In this document: piece after piece, positions 32,490 through 46,554 of the stretch | How the letters are laid out: the number at the start of each line of letters is the position of its first letter | Numbering within the stretch: the stretch's first letter is position 1 | DNA from: Lamellibrachia satsuma | Lineage: Eukaryota > Annelida > Polychaeta > Sabellida > Siboglinidae | DNA: 64,000 nt | Reading direction: 5' to 3' | Assembly: GCA_033239005.1 (NCBI GenBank) | Contig: BSQZ01000002.1 | Span: forward strand, 4,465,001 to 4,529,000 | The notes under the pieces: model-generated | Databases searched by the model: none | The model's input: the letters and a program-made list of their open reading frames with translations, nothing else | What the model was told of the DNA's origin: nothing | Translations under genes and position numbers: made by a program

Positions 32490-35230
32490 AAGGAAGTCTC
32501 ACACAGTAGATAAATGTTTCTAACAAAGGTATTTAAACATATTCACGCTGCTAGCAGTTGCACAATCTGTATATCATTTGTTCCACTCATTTATTGTCCT
32601 CTGCGAGAACGAGTACTTCCTGATATCCAATCTACACTGATCCTTTAATAATGTTACCTCATGTCCTCTTGTTCAACTATCCTTCTTGAGTGAAAACAAA
32701 TATTTCTATCAATGTTGTAATACCCATTATATTTCATCTCCTTTTAACCTCTTTGTCTCTAGGGTTGTTAAACCACATTCTTTTAGACGTTCTTCATAAC
32801 TAAGGTCTCTCAGTCTTGGAATCATTTTAGTTGCTCTCCTGTGTAGTCGTTCAAACGTATCTATATCCTTACGATATGGTCTCCAAGCTTGTATGCAGTA
32901 CTCTAAATGAGGCCTGACTATTGCTTTATGCAGGGGTATAATTAACTTTTTTCCTTGTATGTTATATTTCTCCTAATCAACCCAAGAATTTGACTACAAT
33001 TTGAAGATGCAATACCATACTGTTTTGAAACTTTCATATCAGCACTTATTATTCAAGATTCAAGATCTCGTGTCCTGTGTGTAGGCATTTACATTTCACA
33101 AAAATTAATAACATCTGCTATTTTTCAGTTCATTTAACTTATTTGTCTAGATCGCTTTGTAAATGTTGTTTATTGTTAACCTTTCTAGACACTTTTGTAG
33201 CATCCGCTAATCTCAGTACGTTGCTTTTTATATTATCGTTCAAGTCATTGGTACACATTAAGAATAATAACGTTCATAATAGTGATCCTCGCGGTACCCC
33301 ACTCAAAACTGATTCCCAGTTTGAAACCTCCCCATCTACTACAACATGCTGTCTTCTGTCAGTCAGCCATTTTTCTATCCAGTCGATTATGCCATCCCCG
33401 ATACCACGGATTTTTAATTTAAATAGTAATCTTTGATGTGGCACTTTGTCGAACGCTTTCTGAAAATCTTAGTAGATAATATCTACTGGTGAACCCTCGT
33501 CTATCCACTTAGTAATTTCTTTAAAAAAACATAAGCATCGCCTCGCCCGATCCATGGTAAGGTGGATTGAATAATTTATGTCAAACAAAGAAGTTCATCA
33601 TATGGTCTTCAATTGACCTTTCTAATAATTTTTAGTAAATCACTTATGTTAAACTCACTGGTCTATAATTATCTGATTTATTTATGTTACCCTTTTTAAA
33701 CAATGGTATGATGTTTGTTTCTTTCCATTCAGTGGGAACCACTGCCTCTTTTATTGACAAGTTGAACACTCTTGCAAGTGGTGTACTAATTTGTTGTACT
33801 TTTCCATTAGTAGTTTCGGCGGAATTCCATCCACTCCCGGTGATTTATTATCCTTCATTGCCTTTATTTTAGCTACCATTTCTGGAGTTACAACTAATCC
33901 GATTTAGCCTCCTGAACACATGGACCTGGTAATGAACTAATATCCTCTTTGGTAAACACTGAACTGAAGTATCCATTAAGTCTTCCGCCATTAAAAACCC
34001 TTGTGATGTTACATTTCCAGCACTGTCATCTTGTGGTCCAACCTTGTCTCGTACGTTCTGTTTACTCCTGACATATGTATACACATTATTGCTGTAATAT
34101 TTATGTTATATGCTAATTTGTGTTCATAGCTTCTTTTATAATGTATAATTTCAGTCGTAGCTGCTTTAAGTGCCTCTTTGTAATATGTGTAATCTTCACC
34201 CTTTCTGGTTCGTTTGTAAACCCTCCACATAGTTTGCTTGTATGCTCTTTTTCGAATAGCTTGTTTTGTTTTTTCTAGACCATTGTCCTTGTTTTCTTTC
34301 ATGGGAACTTATTGATCCCTGATAGTATCAATTTCGTATTTTAGAAAGTTCCAACATTCAATTGCTGCATGCTATTCCAATCTAGCTTCGCTAAGTATTT
34401 TCTCATATCTTCATATTTACCTTTGTGGAAGTTTCTCCTATATTTTAACCTTCTGATTTTGTTTTGAAGTCATGATGTATTTGATTTTGATTACTGTTAC
34501 TCAATTGTTCATGTATTTTGACATTGTCCACTAATTCATACTGTGAAGACAAAACTATATATAATGCATTCTCACCTGGTTAGTTCTAGCACGTGTTGAG
34601 TAAGGAAGCTATCCTGAATTAAAAATAGAAATTGTTGGTCCTCACCAAATATACTCTCTAGAGATGTCCATCGTATGTGTCCTTGGTTAAAATCTCACAT
34701 TATAATACATTCACCTTTTCTCATTTCCATTATATCGTTTTGCATGTTTGTGTTATCCTCTTCGTTTATGTTTCGACTTCGATTAACTAATTCAATAGTT
34801 AATGTTGGATTTCCTCTAACTATATTGCACTTAACAGCGATATCGCAATCTGCTTTCCTTTCTAATTTTATATTGTAAGCCTGAATATATTCCTTAATAT
34901 ATAAAATAACTCCCCTTCCCCTTCTTCCTATTCGATCTTTCCTAAACATTACGTATCCTGTCAGTTCTAATTCAACATCTGCTATGTCTTTATTGGCCCA
35001 TGATTCGGCTATACCAATTATGTGAGGATTAATATCTTCTACCAATGAGTTTATTTCATTTTCCTTATTTACTATGCTCCTTGCATTTAAACACATGCAT
35101 TTATAACCAGCTTCAAAAATGTTTTCCGGACGTTTGTCTACTGGTTTGTGTGTACTATTGGCCTCTTGTCCGTTTGAGGCAGATTCTCCCTTGCCAGGAC
35201 CCATGATTTGTTCCACGCTTTCTGTGATAG
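32490..35230 (-). pseudogene. CR1-like LINE, near full-length ORF2, inactive
   Basis: Minus-strand order is endonuclease, linker, RT, C-terminal region. Endonuclease (about 35110-34695): CMCLNARSIVNKENEINSLV, IIGIAESWANKDI, GYVMFRKDRIGRRGRG. Linker (34300-34000): a Lys-rich TMWRVYKRTRKGEDY...ALKAATTEI block. RT (33900-33080): motif B region and a motif C that reads ADAT where ADDT is expected. C-terminal: AIVRPHLEYCIQAW, DTFERLHRRATKMIPRLRDL and CGLTTLETKR. Several stops and frame changes. Similar copies lie at 10.7, 46.6-48.5 and 63-64 kb. ORF1 was not seen. CR1/Jockey-like by motif style. Confidence 0.88.
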
Positions 35231-36500
35231 CCTCTATTTTTTAATCATATCAAACGACAGGAGCCCGTTTAGCCGCGATTGTCACGTAGAAACACAGTTT
35301 ATGCCCGCGAAGATGTCGCTTAATCGAGTCACTTAGAAAGATACTCTCGTTAACTCCCTCGCACAACGCGACACAAGCGCAAATAGAACCAATGCATGTA
35401 TACCATTATCTCAAGCACCAGAACGAAGGCCACTAGGGATCAAAGATAATGGATTCGTCAAGACCGGATTGGTGTTCGCACATGTTTCATTTCCCCTCAC
35501 TCGATATGTGCCAGTTACATAATATGCAGACGTGACGTGAAACTATCAGCGTTTGACCTAATGTGATACTCTGGGTTAGCTATCATATTGTTATATTGAA
35601 TTGGCTCATTTATCGGTAAACTAGCCAAGGCTTGTACTCTGTCAGCCAAACCAAGATCATTGATGCATGATGCATATTATATCCAGTTCGCTTGGTTTTA
35701 ATCAAAATACAAACTCGTGGCATAGTGCCAAGTAGGAACATAATACTTCGGGCGAAGATAGGAGTGATTTATTTTCAGAGTTGGCCTTCTCTTGAATTAG
35801 TGAGTTCACGACAGGTTACAAATTTACCCCTGTGTGGTATATCTCACTTCCCCGGTAGCAGGTAGAAGGGACCAACGGCTTTAGGTGTCCCTTCCGAAAT
35901 ACACAGAACGAAAATGCGGTTTCGAAACGGCTCAAACCCGTGTCATATCGAGTGACAGTCATCTCAAGTGACAGTCATCTCAAGTGACCGTCATCTCGAG
36001 TGACAGTCATTTCAAGTGACAGTCATCTCGAGTGACAGTCCGGCGTTCTGACCGTTTTGAGGCTGTGCCCCACGTGATATGTTCGGTGCAGCCAAATCCA
36101 AGAGTCTTACTGTGTCAAATCTCATAAGTAATATTAAAAAGCGCGACAAACTATACTTAGAAGTACACACGACAAGCCCAAATTCTAATATAAACAATGT
36201 AAAATCATTTGAGGTAGAAAGCAAAAGAAGTTAGACAATTAAAACGAGACTCAAAGGCTACTTATTATAACATTCAGTATTCAATAAATATAGGAATGAC
36301 ATCAAGAAAACATGTGAAAACGTAGCTGATGTTATCAATAAATAAAACAATACCATTTCAAACCCATTTCCATGCAAACAATGAAGCCTGTCCAGAGTCA
36401 TTCACTGCAAAAAAGATCCCGGTATATATCCAGATGTTCACAAAGTCCAATCTCTTTGGTCTGCATGCACTGAACGTCAGGATAATATAGGTTAAAAATA
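35231..36500. other. Intergenic with a 16-bp tandem repeat
   Basis: At 35948-36040, six copies of a GTCATCTCAAGTGACA unit. A diverged copy of the motif also found near 8480 lies at 35868-35905. No gene recognised. Confidence 0.6.
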
Positions 36501-39500
36501 ACGCGATCAAGTTGGTAAATGGTTCAGTCAGCAATCGGCGGTAAAGCTGATGGAAGTGACATGTACACAAAGGTACTGCGAGCGGTTAAGCAACGTAGCG
36601 ATGACGACATGTTAGATAGACTTCATGATGTTCCAAAGGGCGACCTCGTTGCTGTTGAGGCGAGATACCACAGGACCAAATCTTGCTATGCGAAGTACGT
36701 CACTGAAAGAAATATTTCTGCACAAGAGAGACAAATAAAAAAGAAAGTGTCATAAAGGAAGCTGTTAAGCAGGTAATCGGTGAATTTAAATCACCCATGA
36801 CATATGACAATGAGGTATTTTTTGTTGACAACCCTCGAGAAACAATTCAAAGAATTTCTGGAAGAGAAAGGATTTGAACACTCTGATACCAGACCAAGAG
36901 GTTTCAAAGACAGTTTACTAGCAAATGGCCAGATCTGTCTTTATACCTCAACTGGGCATGTCGGATGTTGTGCAGTAGGGCAACATCTCTGTCGACGAGG
37001 TACTTCGAAAAACTAATGTACTTGTTAACGTACTAAATGAAGTGATCGACGAGGAAGATGAAATGGAAAACAAGACGATATTACAAAAGACAGTATCGTT
37101 CACCAAGCAGTGGGAATTCTGCGAAGACGCTTTTCACAGGTACACAAGCTTGATGGTGTATATTATTCTGCTGCAGACATGGCAGCTGACAAATCAAAAG
37201 ATTGGATTGATCCGCTCTTGTACAAGACAGTTGACTGGCTTACATATAAGCAGCTGTATGATGACGCAGCTGATTTGCCAGAGAAGGAATCAGACATTCG
37301 AAGCGTCAACATCTCGTGTGACATAATTTCACACGCATCATCAGTCATGTCTCCCAGGCACCTGTGTTATTACGACATGACATTGGAAGCAGGAAACTAA
37401 TTGATACGGTGCACACACTCGGCTACTGCGTATCGTACACTGTGCTGTGTCGTTTACTTACACCAGCAGCATTGCATGTTGATTCTGCACAGGAGCCATC
37501 TACACAGGTGCATACATTCCTCCAGAAATCACTTCTATGGGCTCAAGACGTATGTCGTATAAGTGCATCAGCTGATAACTGGGATCATAACGAACGGACT
37601 GTTGGTGGGAAGAGGACCATGCATGCCAAGAAAAGCATATTTGTGCAGTGCAAATCCGTTCTACCCTAGCAATGTTCGCAGGTTCCGAGGGCACCAACGC
37701 GAGCACTGAATCTGGATTTGATCCAGTGTGGTGATCTTGCAAAGCTCCAACCCCATAGAAAACCCAAGTGGAGACCAAAACCGCACTTTCAGCCATCGGC
37801 TACACATGATGAAATGCAGCCTTTAAAGGTAAACGTAAACGTGAAACGTATTGAAATTATTGAAACAGTCAAGCAAGATCTGGTGTGCTTCACAACAGAC
37901 GAGATGGCAGTTAAGTTCCTATATGGGATACATTCCATGCAACTCTAGACAAAAGGATCCAGGTACAGTCTCAACTATTTCCTACAGATCATCAGACGAT
38001 ATACACAACGATGAAACGACTTAAGGAATCAATGAGCATCCTTGGACATACTCATGCTCCGATTGTCTTTAACATTGGACTTATGACAAAAGCATTAGAG
38101 ATTACGTGAGCTTGCCCTAGATAATTGTCTCGTATCGTTCTCTGTGAAGGTGGCATGCACCTGCTGATGAGTATCATCTCTGCTGTAGGCTGCCTATACG
38201 GTGATTGATGCTGGTTTGTGCCAACTCTTGCACGAATCGAGCGTGTTTGCTGCTGGAAGTGTGCAGACGATTCTTGCGGGAAAGGACTTTGACCGAGCGC
38301 TGTGTGCACTGAAGCTGGTTGACGAGGCATTAGTTGCTAGGTTCCTCTCTCATTTCAACACATGCTACGAAAACGTTCTAAGTTTCATAATACACAAGTT
38401 ATTAGATTTTAATTTTTAAAAGCCGCAATCTTATTACAAACAGTTTTAATGAACTTACTGACCCCATAGACTTGGGGTTTGACACCAAGATCACCTTCCT
38501 AAATGTTATAGTTCCGGAGATAGAAAATTTCAATGATGTATCGGCGGCCATTTTAGAAAAAGGCCACCAACTTGTTCGCCCCAACTCTAGAAACTGTCAT
38601 CTTATATTATCATGAATCCAACACCCCAAAGATAAATTTCAGCCATAGTGACAAATGTTATACTTCCGGCCACGGTTGCTAAAAAATTAAGGCTTACTGA
38701 AAATTGTCACTGAAATTAATTTAATATGACATTGTGATCATTTAATTTGTAATTATATATTTTTAGAACGTTTGTATTATTATTATTGTTGCTGTGATAC
38801 ATTGTTTGCACTGCGTGTATCATCATCACTATCATCATCGTTGTCGTCGTCGTAATCATCATCTTAGTGCATGTCTTATTGCAGGTCTCCGTGGATCATA
38901 TAAACTGTAAATATGTACACACTGTTATTTGACTATGAGCATGTATGATCTAAATAAATAAACTTCACTTCACTTTGTAGCGTTCTCTGCAGGAGAGCTC
39001 GTTGTACACAAAACGGGATGCAGTTTTTCCACGATGGCAATTGATCAGTCCAGTGAGCAGATTAATGCATTAGTCAAAGGATTAGGGGAAGTTGTGAACT
39101 TAACAGAAGTTCAAGGTGCGTTGATGGTCACGTGCTCCGAGGTTGTGAGAATCGTCGCTGAATTTGAAGATGACAATGGACGCAAAACATGCAGGTCGCT
39201 CGACACAAGTCCCCACCAGGATGCAAAACATGCAGGTCGCTCGACACAGGTCCCCACTAGGACGCAAAACATACAGGTCGCTCGACACAAGTCCCCACCA
39301 GGACGCAAAACATGCAGGTCGCTCGACACAGGTCCCCACCAGGACGCAAAACATGCAGGTCGCTCGACACAGGTCCACACCAGGACGAAACACATGCCGG
39401 TCGTACTACACAGGTCCCCACCAGGACGCAAAACATGCCGGTCGCACTACACAGGTCCCCACCAGGACGTAAAACATTCCGGTCGCACTACACACGTCCC

Positions 39501-41095
39501 CATCATGAACAGCTGCCAGGAGGACAGATTACATTCGTACATCAAATAAAATCTACTATGTCCGTTATACAAGACATAGGGAAAGAAAATCAGGATTTCG
39601 TGGTGTTGGACACTGATATCATGGATAAATAAATGGTGGAGACTGGCCGTCGAACGGATCGTATGGGCTAATAACAATATACCACTTTAACTCGATAAGG
39701 GTTGTTTCGTCGGACCAAACCATTCATAGACGCATTGCCAAGGAACAAAACTACAATATTCAGCATTATCAAAAGTCGCATCAAAAGGACACATTTTAAT
39801 TGCTTCACTGAAACAAAACTGTAAGTTGTACTCGCGACTGTATGTCGCATGTCACACCTGCGACAGCGAGTGACCTTGATGGATTCTTCTCTCATGAGAA
39901 TGAGGCAGCTCCACCATCTTTGTCACAGTATGGGAAGACGCGAACCTTTTAGAAGGTTGATATAATGCTACGTCTGGAAGCAGAGTTTATGACAACCAGA
40001 GGTGCCCCGTTGTCGACGTAAATATGTTTGACGGTGCCACGATAGTTCAGATGATCAATCCCAAGACAGCTAGAAGTGTTCAAGATTATACCGAACAGGT
40101 GCTTGTTTCTAACATATCATTCTAACTCAACGATGCCAGTCGTTTTGATAGCATGTAGGATGTCTATGTGGAAGACTTAAAGCACTGACCAGATAAAAAA
40201 AATGGAAACCTGTTAGACGTTCTGCTCATCAATGGAAATAAAACTGCTAAACTTTCTCTCGCAACAGAACATTCTTCTTTCACATTGGAAGACAAGGTGG
40301 TTTATGCTGCCAGTGATCGCGTTGTGTTGTTTGCCGACATCAGACTTGAGTTCTTTTTCTCACTACGAGACTGACACACGTATCTTCGTGCATGTAGCGA
40401 ATGCTGTTCACAAAGGATAGCTGACGCTATAACTGCGCACTGTAGGTCTACACATATTCATTGGTGGTTGCAGTACCTGCTTTAGACAAGGCACAGTCTG
40501 AGTCACTGTGGGTGGCATTTGGCACACGAGACTGACCTAAGGTCATTTCCTTAGCAAGATTTGCATTTCTAGAGCCAGACTACATGGCTAGGGACTTATC
40601 AGCATTATACTGAACGTCGTGTATAATGATGCCACAGCATTTGAGGTACTCAGAACTCAGTGAGACGTCCTTCTCCCTAATAAATAGCTTCGTCGTCGTC
40701 CTCCGATCGATATCATGGTCAATGAGGTCAGAACGACTTTTCACAATGGGATCAAGCAAGTAGTCTAGGGAACATTCAGCCAACGCAAGTTACAATAATG
40801 CAACTCGAGTAACGTGTGCTAGCAGCCAAGGCCAATGTTGAATTCATGCCAGTGTCCCCAGCCACCGACTTCTATATTCGGCTAACTATAGGTGGGCCAA
40901 GGCTCCTACAGGGCGGCAACAACTGTGGACAACGTCACCCAAAACAACGCAGCTATGATGTTAACTCTTACATTGTGGTTGCACGAATGGGTGCAAATTA
41001 CACTGCACGTTCCGGAGTGTTAGACCAACAGTATCACGTTTACGGAACTTTTGTTATTCGAACGTTAAGTTTGCACATCATAATTATTTATTAAT
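36501..41095 (+). pseudogene. Decayed member of an uncharacterised multicopy invertebrate gene family
   Basis: A chain of broken plus-strand pieces reads as one long protein. Early blocks (36519-37020) are Lys/Glu-rich with KSCYAKYVTERN. The middle has LDGVYYSAADMAADKSKDWI, IISHASSVMSPRHL, TVHTLGYCVSYTVL, ISASADNWDHNERTV and GDLAKLQPHRKPKW. Later come ESMSILGHTHAPIVF, CQLLHESSVFAAGSVQTILA, FSTMAIDQSSEQINALVKG, and past the minisatellite QIKSTMSVIQDIGKENQDF, LYSRLYVACHTCDSE and HYETDTRIFVHVANAV. I recognise these as blocks of a large protein that recurs in many marine invertebrate genomes without known function. The HxExDTR motif hints at a metal-dependent, PIN/FEN-like nuclease fold (speculative). 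Many frameshifts and stops; clearly dead. Probably carried by an unclassified mobile element. Confidence 0.6.
39181..39500. repeat. 41-bp minisatellite, about 8 copies, inside the decayed gene
   Basis: Unit CGCAAAACATGCAGGTCGCT plus CGACACAGGTCCCCACCAGGA; later copies have CCGGTCG(C/T)ACTACA. It splits the homology at about residue 'EFEDDN' of the surrounding pseudogene. As with the 38-bp array, all phases are open because 41 is not divisible by 3. Confidence 0.94.
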
Positions 41096-42640
41096 GGAAC
41101 TTTAAATACCAAGTTGTAAATGCTATACATAAATCTTATTGACAACACTCGTGTACTATTATAATAAGTGAATCACACCAAACGACCTTGATACAGAATA
41201 TGAAGGTCAATCAAAGGTCACCAAAGACTAGACTCAAGGTGGTTCACAGCTAAGAATGATCCTGTTCACATTAAGAAAATGTTTTGCTTTTATTGCATAA
41301 TGTATAATTCGTCTGATAGGTGGACCTTGCCTAACTTGCTATAAGCTGTGGACCTTACGTAACTTACTAAAAGCTGTGGACCTTACGTAACGTACTATAA
41401 GGTGTGGACCTTACGTAACGTACTATAAGGTGTGGACCTTACGTAACGTACTATAAGCTGTTCACAATGGGAGCCAAGCCGCGTTACTGTTATTATTATT
41501 CCGCCTGAATACGAGCGCACTCTTAGAGGAGAACAGCTATCGCTAGAATGTCTCGACTCGACGTGTGCCAATGACACTGGGCATATCATATCGTGAATCG
41601 ATGTCAGGAATCACGCTGCACTGTGCACACGACGGTAATACAAGAATCAGAGTTGTCAGAAAATGTCGACTGCGAACAGAAATCAAATCTAGCCATATCA
41701 TATATACTTAGGCGTACAAATTAAATTGCAAAGTTGTGTAATAACAATATAGCAACAATGATAATAATAATGTCGATGACGATAATGATGATGATAATAA
41801 TAATGATAATGATAATAGTAGTAGTTGTAATATGAGCCAATGTTCCGTGAAGATGGTAAATGACGTAGATGATCTCAACTGGATATGCAGAAGCAAATAA
41901 TCATTTGCTATTTTGACAGCTGACAACGGTGACCCACTGACAGCCTCTAGTCAGACTGCCTTGACATTGTAAAGCACTACTGGAACTTCTTCAGCATGAA
42001 AACATCCGGTCACGATGTTCGCAGGCAGGTTGAACAGCTCAATGCCGCGTTGGACATTAAAGTCGGTTGCTTCATGTATCGATTGGGGACACAAGTCGCG
42101 ACAGTCTCCAAGTTGGTGTTATGCAAATGTGTCCATTAATGTTCACTTCCGCCCCCCCCCCACGACACACTGCTAGCTATCGCATTTCACACATAAACAC
42201 ATTTGGAAATAAAACAGAGAGAACAAACAATAACACATTTACTTCTATTATTTATTAAAATAGCTAGCACTAAAATGTAATAATACAAATACCAATGGTT
42301 TATTTTATAATGAAATATGTGCATTTAACTTGTTGTGGTGCGCACAACTTTGGCCCGGAAGTGCATTATCTCGTCAAATGTCGCATCGAGACGAGATTCA
42401 CTCGTTTCCCCAACTGTTTTCGCCTGTTGGGACAAATAACATTCGTCGGACTTCAGTAATTATCTGTAACGTTTCTGTATTCGGTGACTCGGAACACTCG
42501 CGAAACCTAAGAAGGGTCACTCGTCGGCACTGTGTCCACTGTCGACGTCATGCGACGTCATATAGACAACAGCTAGGTCACGTCTTTTGTGTACAAACGG
42601 CATTGGTCAACGCTTTACAATAGCTGTCAACATTACCGTT
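41096..42640. other. Intergenic with a 28-bp tandem repeat
   Basis: At about 41320-41460 there are five copies of a GTGGACCTTACGTAACGTAC unit plus CTATAAG. An AAT/GAT-rich tract lies at 41755-41825. No gene recognised. Confidence 0.6.
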
Positions 42641-42649
42641 CTCGGATGG

Positions 42650-42860
42650 ATATACCTTTTTAACCCTTTGTCCCGCTGTCCCGCTTTGTTTAAAAAAACT
42701 GAAGTCGATATTTTTACTACGCGGTGCCATGCTAAGCACATGTTGTTTATTTTGTCACACATTGTTTCATATTTTCAAAATGGCGACCTTAAAATAGCAC
42801 GTTAAAACGACGAAAAACGCTAAAAACGACAAATGTTCTTCCCGCTTTTCATGTGCACAT
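42650..42860 (+). repeat. Dispersed repeat, copy 2 of pair with 9290-9560
   Basis: Blocks shared with the reverse complement of 9290-9560; runs directly into the (TG)n tract. Confidence 0.6.
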
Positions 42861-42867
42861 ATGTCGC

Positions 42868-43056
<189 letters not shown>

Positions 43057-44030
43057 CGAAAGCGTATGATGATTGTGATACCCACATGTTCATGTCTTCG
43101 CGTGTATAATGCGAAATATGCCCCTTTTCCACCTGTCCTACGTTTCACAAAATAATATACATTCACACGCGATAACATATAAAGGTTAAATTCAGGAATA
43201 TTCGCATAATTGAAGAATAATTGAGTAACTACAAGACTAAATGAGTAACCACAAGACGGAATGAGTAAGTACAAATGAGTCTGCAGTCTGTTTACGGTCT
43301 ATCACATTGTCAGAAACATTTTGACGAAATTCCGCCATTCGAGTGGAGGCTACTGAAGCATCTGCTAAAAAGTGGGCTAATTAGTTTTGTGGTCACAGTG
43401 ACACAGTCCTAACATAGCTCGCGTGTCTTGTTAAGTTTCGTTGAGAAAACCTGTAATCACGGGATACGCATCATTAGAAGAGACGAAGATGACGCGCTAC
43501 CAGGATTAACGAACGTCTGTCTGAGTCCGCTTCGTCGGTTTTAGTCTTGACTGATTGATGACATATCGTCTTCAGCATACAGAGATACAGTTTGCATTGA
43601 TCTTTGAAAATAATGAAGTCAACAATAGCTAAGAATTACTCATGTTAATATATCTGCCAAGGTCACATTACCAATATTAAACTTCCGACTGTATTATCCG
43701 ATATCACAAACCACATTGCTGCTAAATATAAAACCTAACTGCCAACATCATCATCACCGTTTGATGCCAACGTTATCACCTTCTACCATATACAGTAGCG
43801 GCAACATTCACAAAACCTAGCAGTATGCATCGCCACCTTTACATTTAACACAAAACATAACAGTCAAATGTACCAATCGCATACTTATCACAAAACCTAA
43901 CTACCAACGTCACTACCCCCACATATGGTGTACCGGCCAAGTGTTTGGTAAGCGAATAAAATACCCAACGGCTCACCTGCTAAATTATTCCAATTAAGAA
44001 TTCAATAAATTAAATTCATTGTGGTAAGAA
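43057..44030. other. Intergenic
   Basis: GAATGAGTAA-like short repeats at 43215-43270; otherwise nothing recognised. Confidence 0.4.
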
Positions 44031-44620
44031 ATCAACTTCCTCCATTCTGTAGGTTCTTGTAGCGTCCTGTGCTTTGAGGTTGGTGTTCTTTTCTTGGCTG
44101 CTGATGTTGTTGAGCCATTGTAACATCGTAACATTGTAACATCGTAACATTCATGCTTAGTACAACTTTTGTGACAGAATAATCTTCTCTTCTCATCACA
44201 TGACCATAGCCCTCAATCTGTTCATCTCGATCACTTCTACAAGTGGGCGATCTTGCTTTCCGTGTAGATAAGTTTGCTGACAACCTGTGTCATTTGTATG
44301 GCTTTTATGTTTGCTGTAATTCAAGTATCTTTGTCATGGTCCAAATTCACCGAATAGGTCTTAAAATGGTTTGTTTATGATCTCTTTGGCTTTCTTAGGC
44401 ATTTATTTGTCTTTCAACTGTCGTTGCATGCATTCATACATTCTGTCTGTACTTGGTAATCAGGTTGTTAGTCTCATGTTCCATGTTTCTCTGCTCGTAG
44501 ATGGTGCTGCCTAGATATTTGAATGATGTCACTTGCTTCAGCTGTTGTTTGTTAACGACATCAGTACAAATTGACGGCGGTAAAACACCACTATTGTATA
44601 CAGCAATGCGCACGTGGCAT
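44031..44620 (-). pseudogene. C-terminal fragment of an RTE-like LINE reverse transcriptase
   Basis: The minus strand gives VTSFKYLGSTIYEQRNME followed by NNLITKYRQNV, a stop and further broken pieces. It then gives DRDEQIEGYGHVMRREDYSV and VVLSMNV. This order is typical of the region after the RT catalytic core in RTE-type or related endonuclease-RT proteins. Inactive fragment; clade by motif style only. A small TGTAACATCG repeat interrupts it at 44118-44152. Confidence 0.65.
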
Positions 44621-45904
44621 TCGGCAGCACTAGCATTATGGGCAGCAGTAGTAGTAGGCCGGTGCCAATTTAAGAAAATTTAAACCTTGAAGGCATTTTA
44701 TAGTAAAGCATGCCAACAAACGGCTGTAGGGTGATTTGGGTGTGTGGAATAAAATAAAGTGATGTTGGCAAATTGTGGGAGGCGTGCACTTCAACGGAGA
44801 GCATGCATTCCAATGGGAATTAAAAGAGAAACAGAGAGATGTGAAGGAAGTAACTTTCACGACGTATGGAGGTTGGACTTTGCCGTCATAAAAAAGAACG
44901 AAAGCCTGGTGTGTACACTGTGTGCAACAACGGGTGGCGAACCTGAACGCGTTTGTTGAGCAATGTCGTCTTTTTCTACACAGATAAGTTCCGAAATTAT
45001 GCACACTACTTGTGCAAATATAAACACAGATTTCCCTTGGTGCCTTCTTTCTTGTGAAATCGACTTGACAATAGATAACATGGCGCCTCGACGGCTCGCT
45101 ATACTCTGCCACATTAAGCTCGGTCTAGTTGGCAAGTCATGTAGTCAGGTATATATTGTTCATCAGATTTCGTCGAAATCTCGTGCATGCATGCTTGATT
45201 CTCTTAATAATGTCTTATTTCAAAATAATATATCGCGTCCACGATAAATGCCACTGACTGCCTGGTTCTAGACAATGAGTTGAAGTTATGTTACAGACTT
45301 GTCTGATGCTGGGAGGAATACTTCCCAGAAACGTCAATATTGCGTTCAGGTTCGTGATGGGTGTGGAAACGTGATTACTGTGTAAAGGATTCAACTTCCA
45401 GAGGGACACGCATAATAGAACAGATTTTGCAGCAACTGCAGTAGGTGGACTGAGGATTCTTAAAGAAGCATTAGACACGGCTTTTAACGCGGACATAATA
45501 GTAGCTTTGGAGTTAGACAGCCCTGTCAGTTAGAATGCTCTTTGCACAGCTGGTGTGCGCCTCACCGTTAAATCAATTTATTTTACATCACTGATGATAC
45601 ACGTCACATGGTGTTTCATTACAGACAGCAGGACAAAGCCAACGTACCTGTTACTCGCTTGTACTCGCTGGAACAGAAGTCAACCTTTTCGTGCTTATTC
45701 TTGCTTATTCGTGCTTATTCATATTCGTAAAACAAAGTACACTTCAGAATTAGCATATTTGTATATAATATTTCGTGGTCTTGCAGCCTTTAAGCTTCAC
45801 TTAAAATAAACTGACAGCGAGCAAACTATGTAATAAGGAATGTGAGCTTGGTGCAATAGCATTAACTGGTGCCCAACCAGCCAACGTTTCCAACCATAAG
45901 TCCA
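44621..45904. other. Intergenic, no recognised gene
   Basis: Both strands carry moderate open frames (e.g. 44636-45112 minus) without any family motif that I can name. Confidence 0.35.
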
Positions 45905-46020
45905 CAATTTAACAATATTTAACAAGATTTAACCAGATTTAACAATATTGCCATCCCAAACAACAAGTTCCAGATGGCAAGTGGACAAGGAAGCCATTGG
46001 CTTATCGAGAGTCCCAGTAC
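45905..46020 (-). mobile_element. Solo 3' end of the CR1-like LINE
   Basis: The reverse complement begins GGGACTCTCGATAAGCCAAT and passes GGCTTCCTTGTCCACTTGCC. It ends in TTGTTAAATC-like repeats. The same terminal sequence occurs at 46550-46590, 63044-63115 and, split by a transposon, at 59565-61145. A severely 5'-truncated insertion. Confidence 0.8.
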
Positions 46021-46554
46021 AATTACAAATGAGCCTTCATTTGCATTCGCGGTGCGTTGATATTTGGAATGCGCTTAATATGAAATGTAATTCGTTTGAA
46101 ATCAAATCAACAAGCCCATAACCATCAAGTCAACAACAACTCCATAACCATCAAATCAACACATCGACCAAATTAGCACCAACCACAGTGTTGACGGATG
46201 GTAGTGACAAGTCAATTATCTGCACATGAGTGCTGACGTAAGGGGTCACGAAGACTACTGGAGCTCGCGTGTATACTGATGTACAAATAATTGCAGTTAC
46301 ATGACTCTGCCGAATACTTGGTTGTACTCCATTGATCTTTCAGTTAACCGAAGTGACCGTGACCTTCCTTGCGTTAGAGGCAACGAGCTTCTATCTTCTA
46401 GCGTTTATTATGTAATATATGGACATCAAAGCTACCCAACGTTCCTGCACCAACTAAACGTTTAGCAAACTATTCCGATTACAGGTATACGTAGATGTTC
46501 TAATTTAATCGCAACTAGAGTAAAGCAGGATATTTAGCACAAAGGCCCACATGA

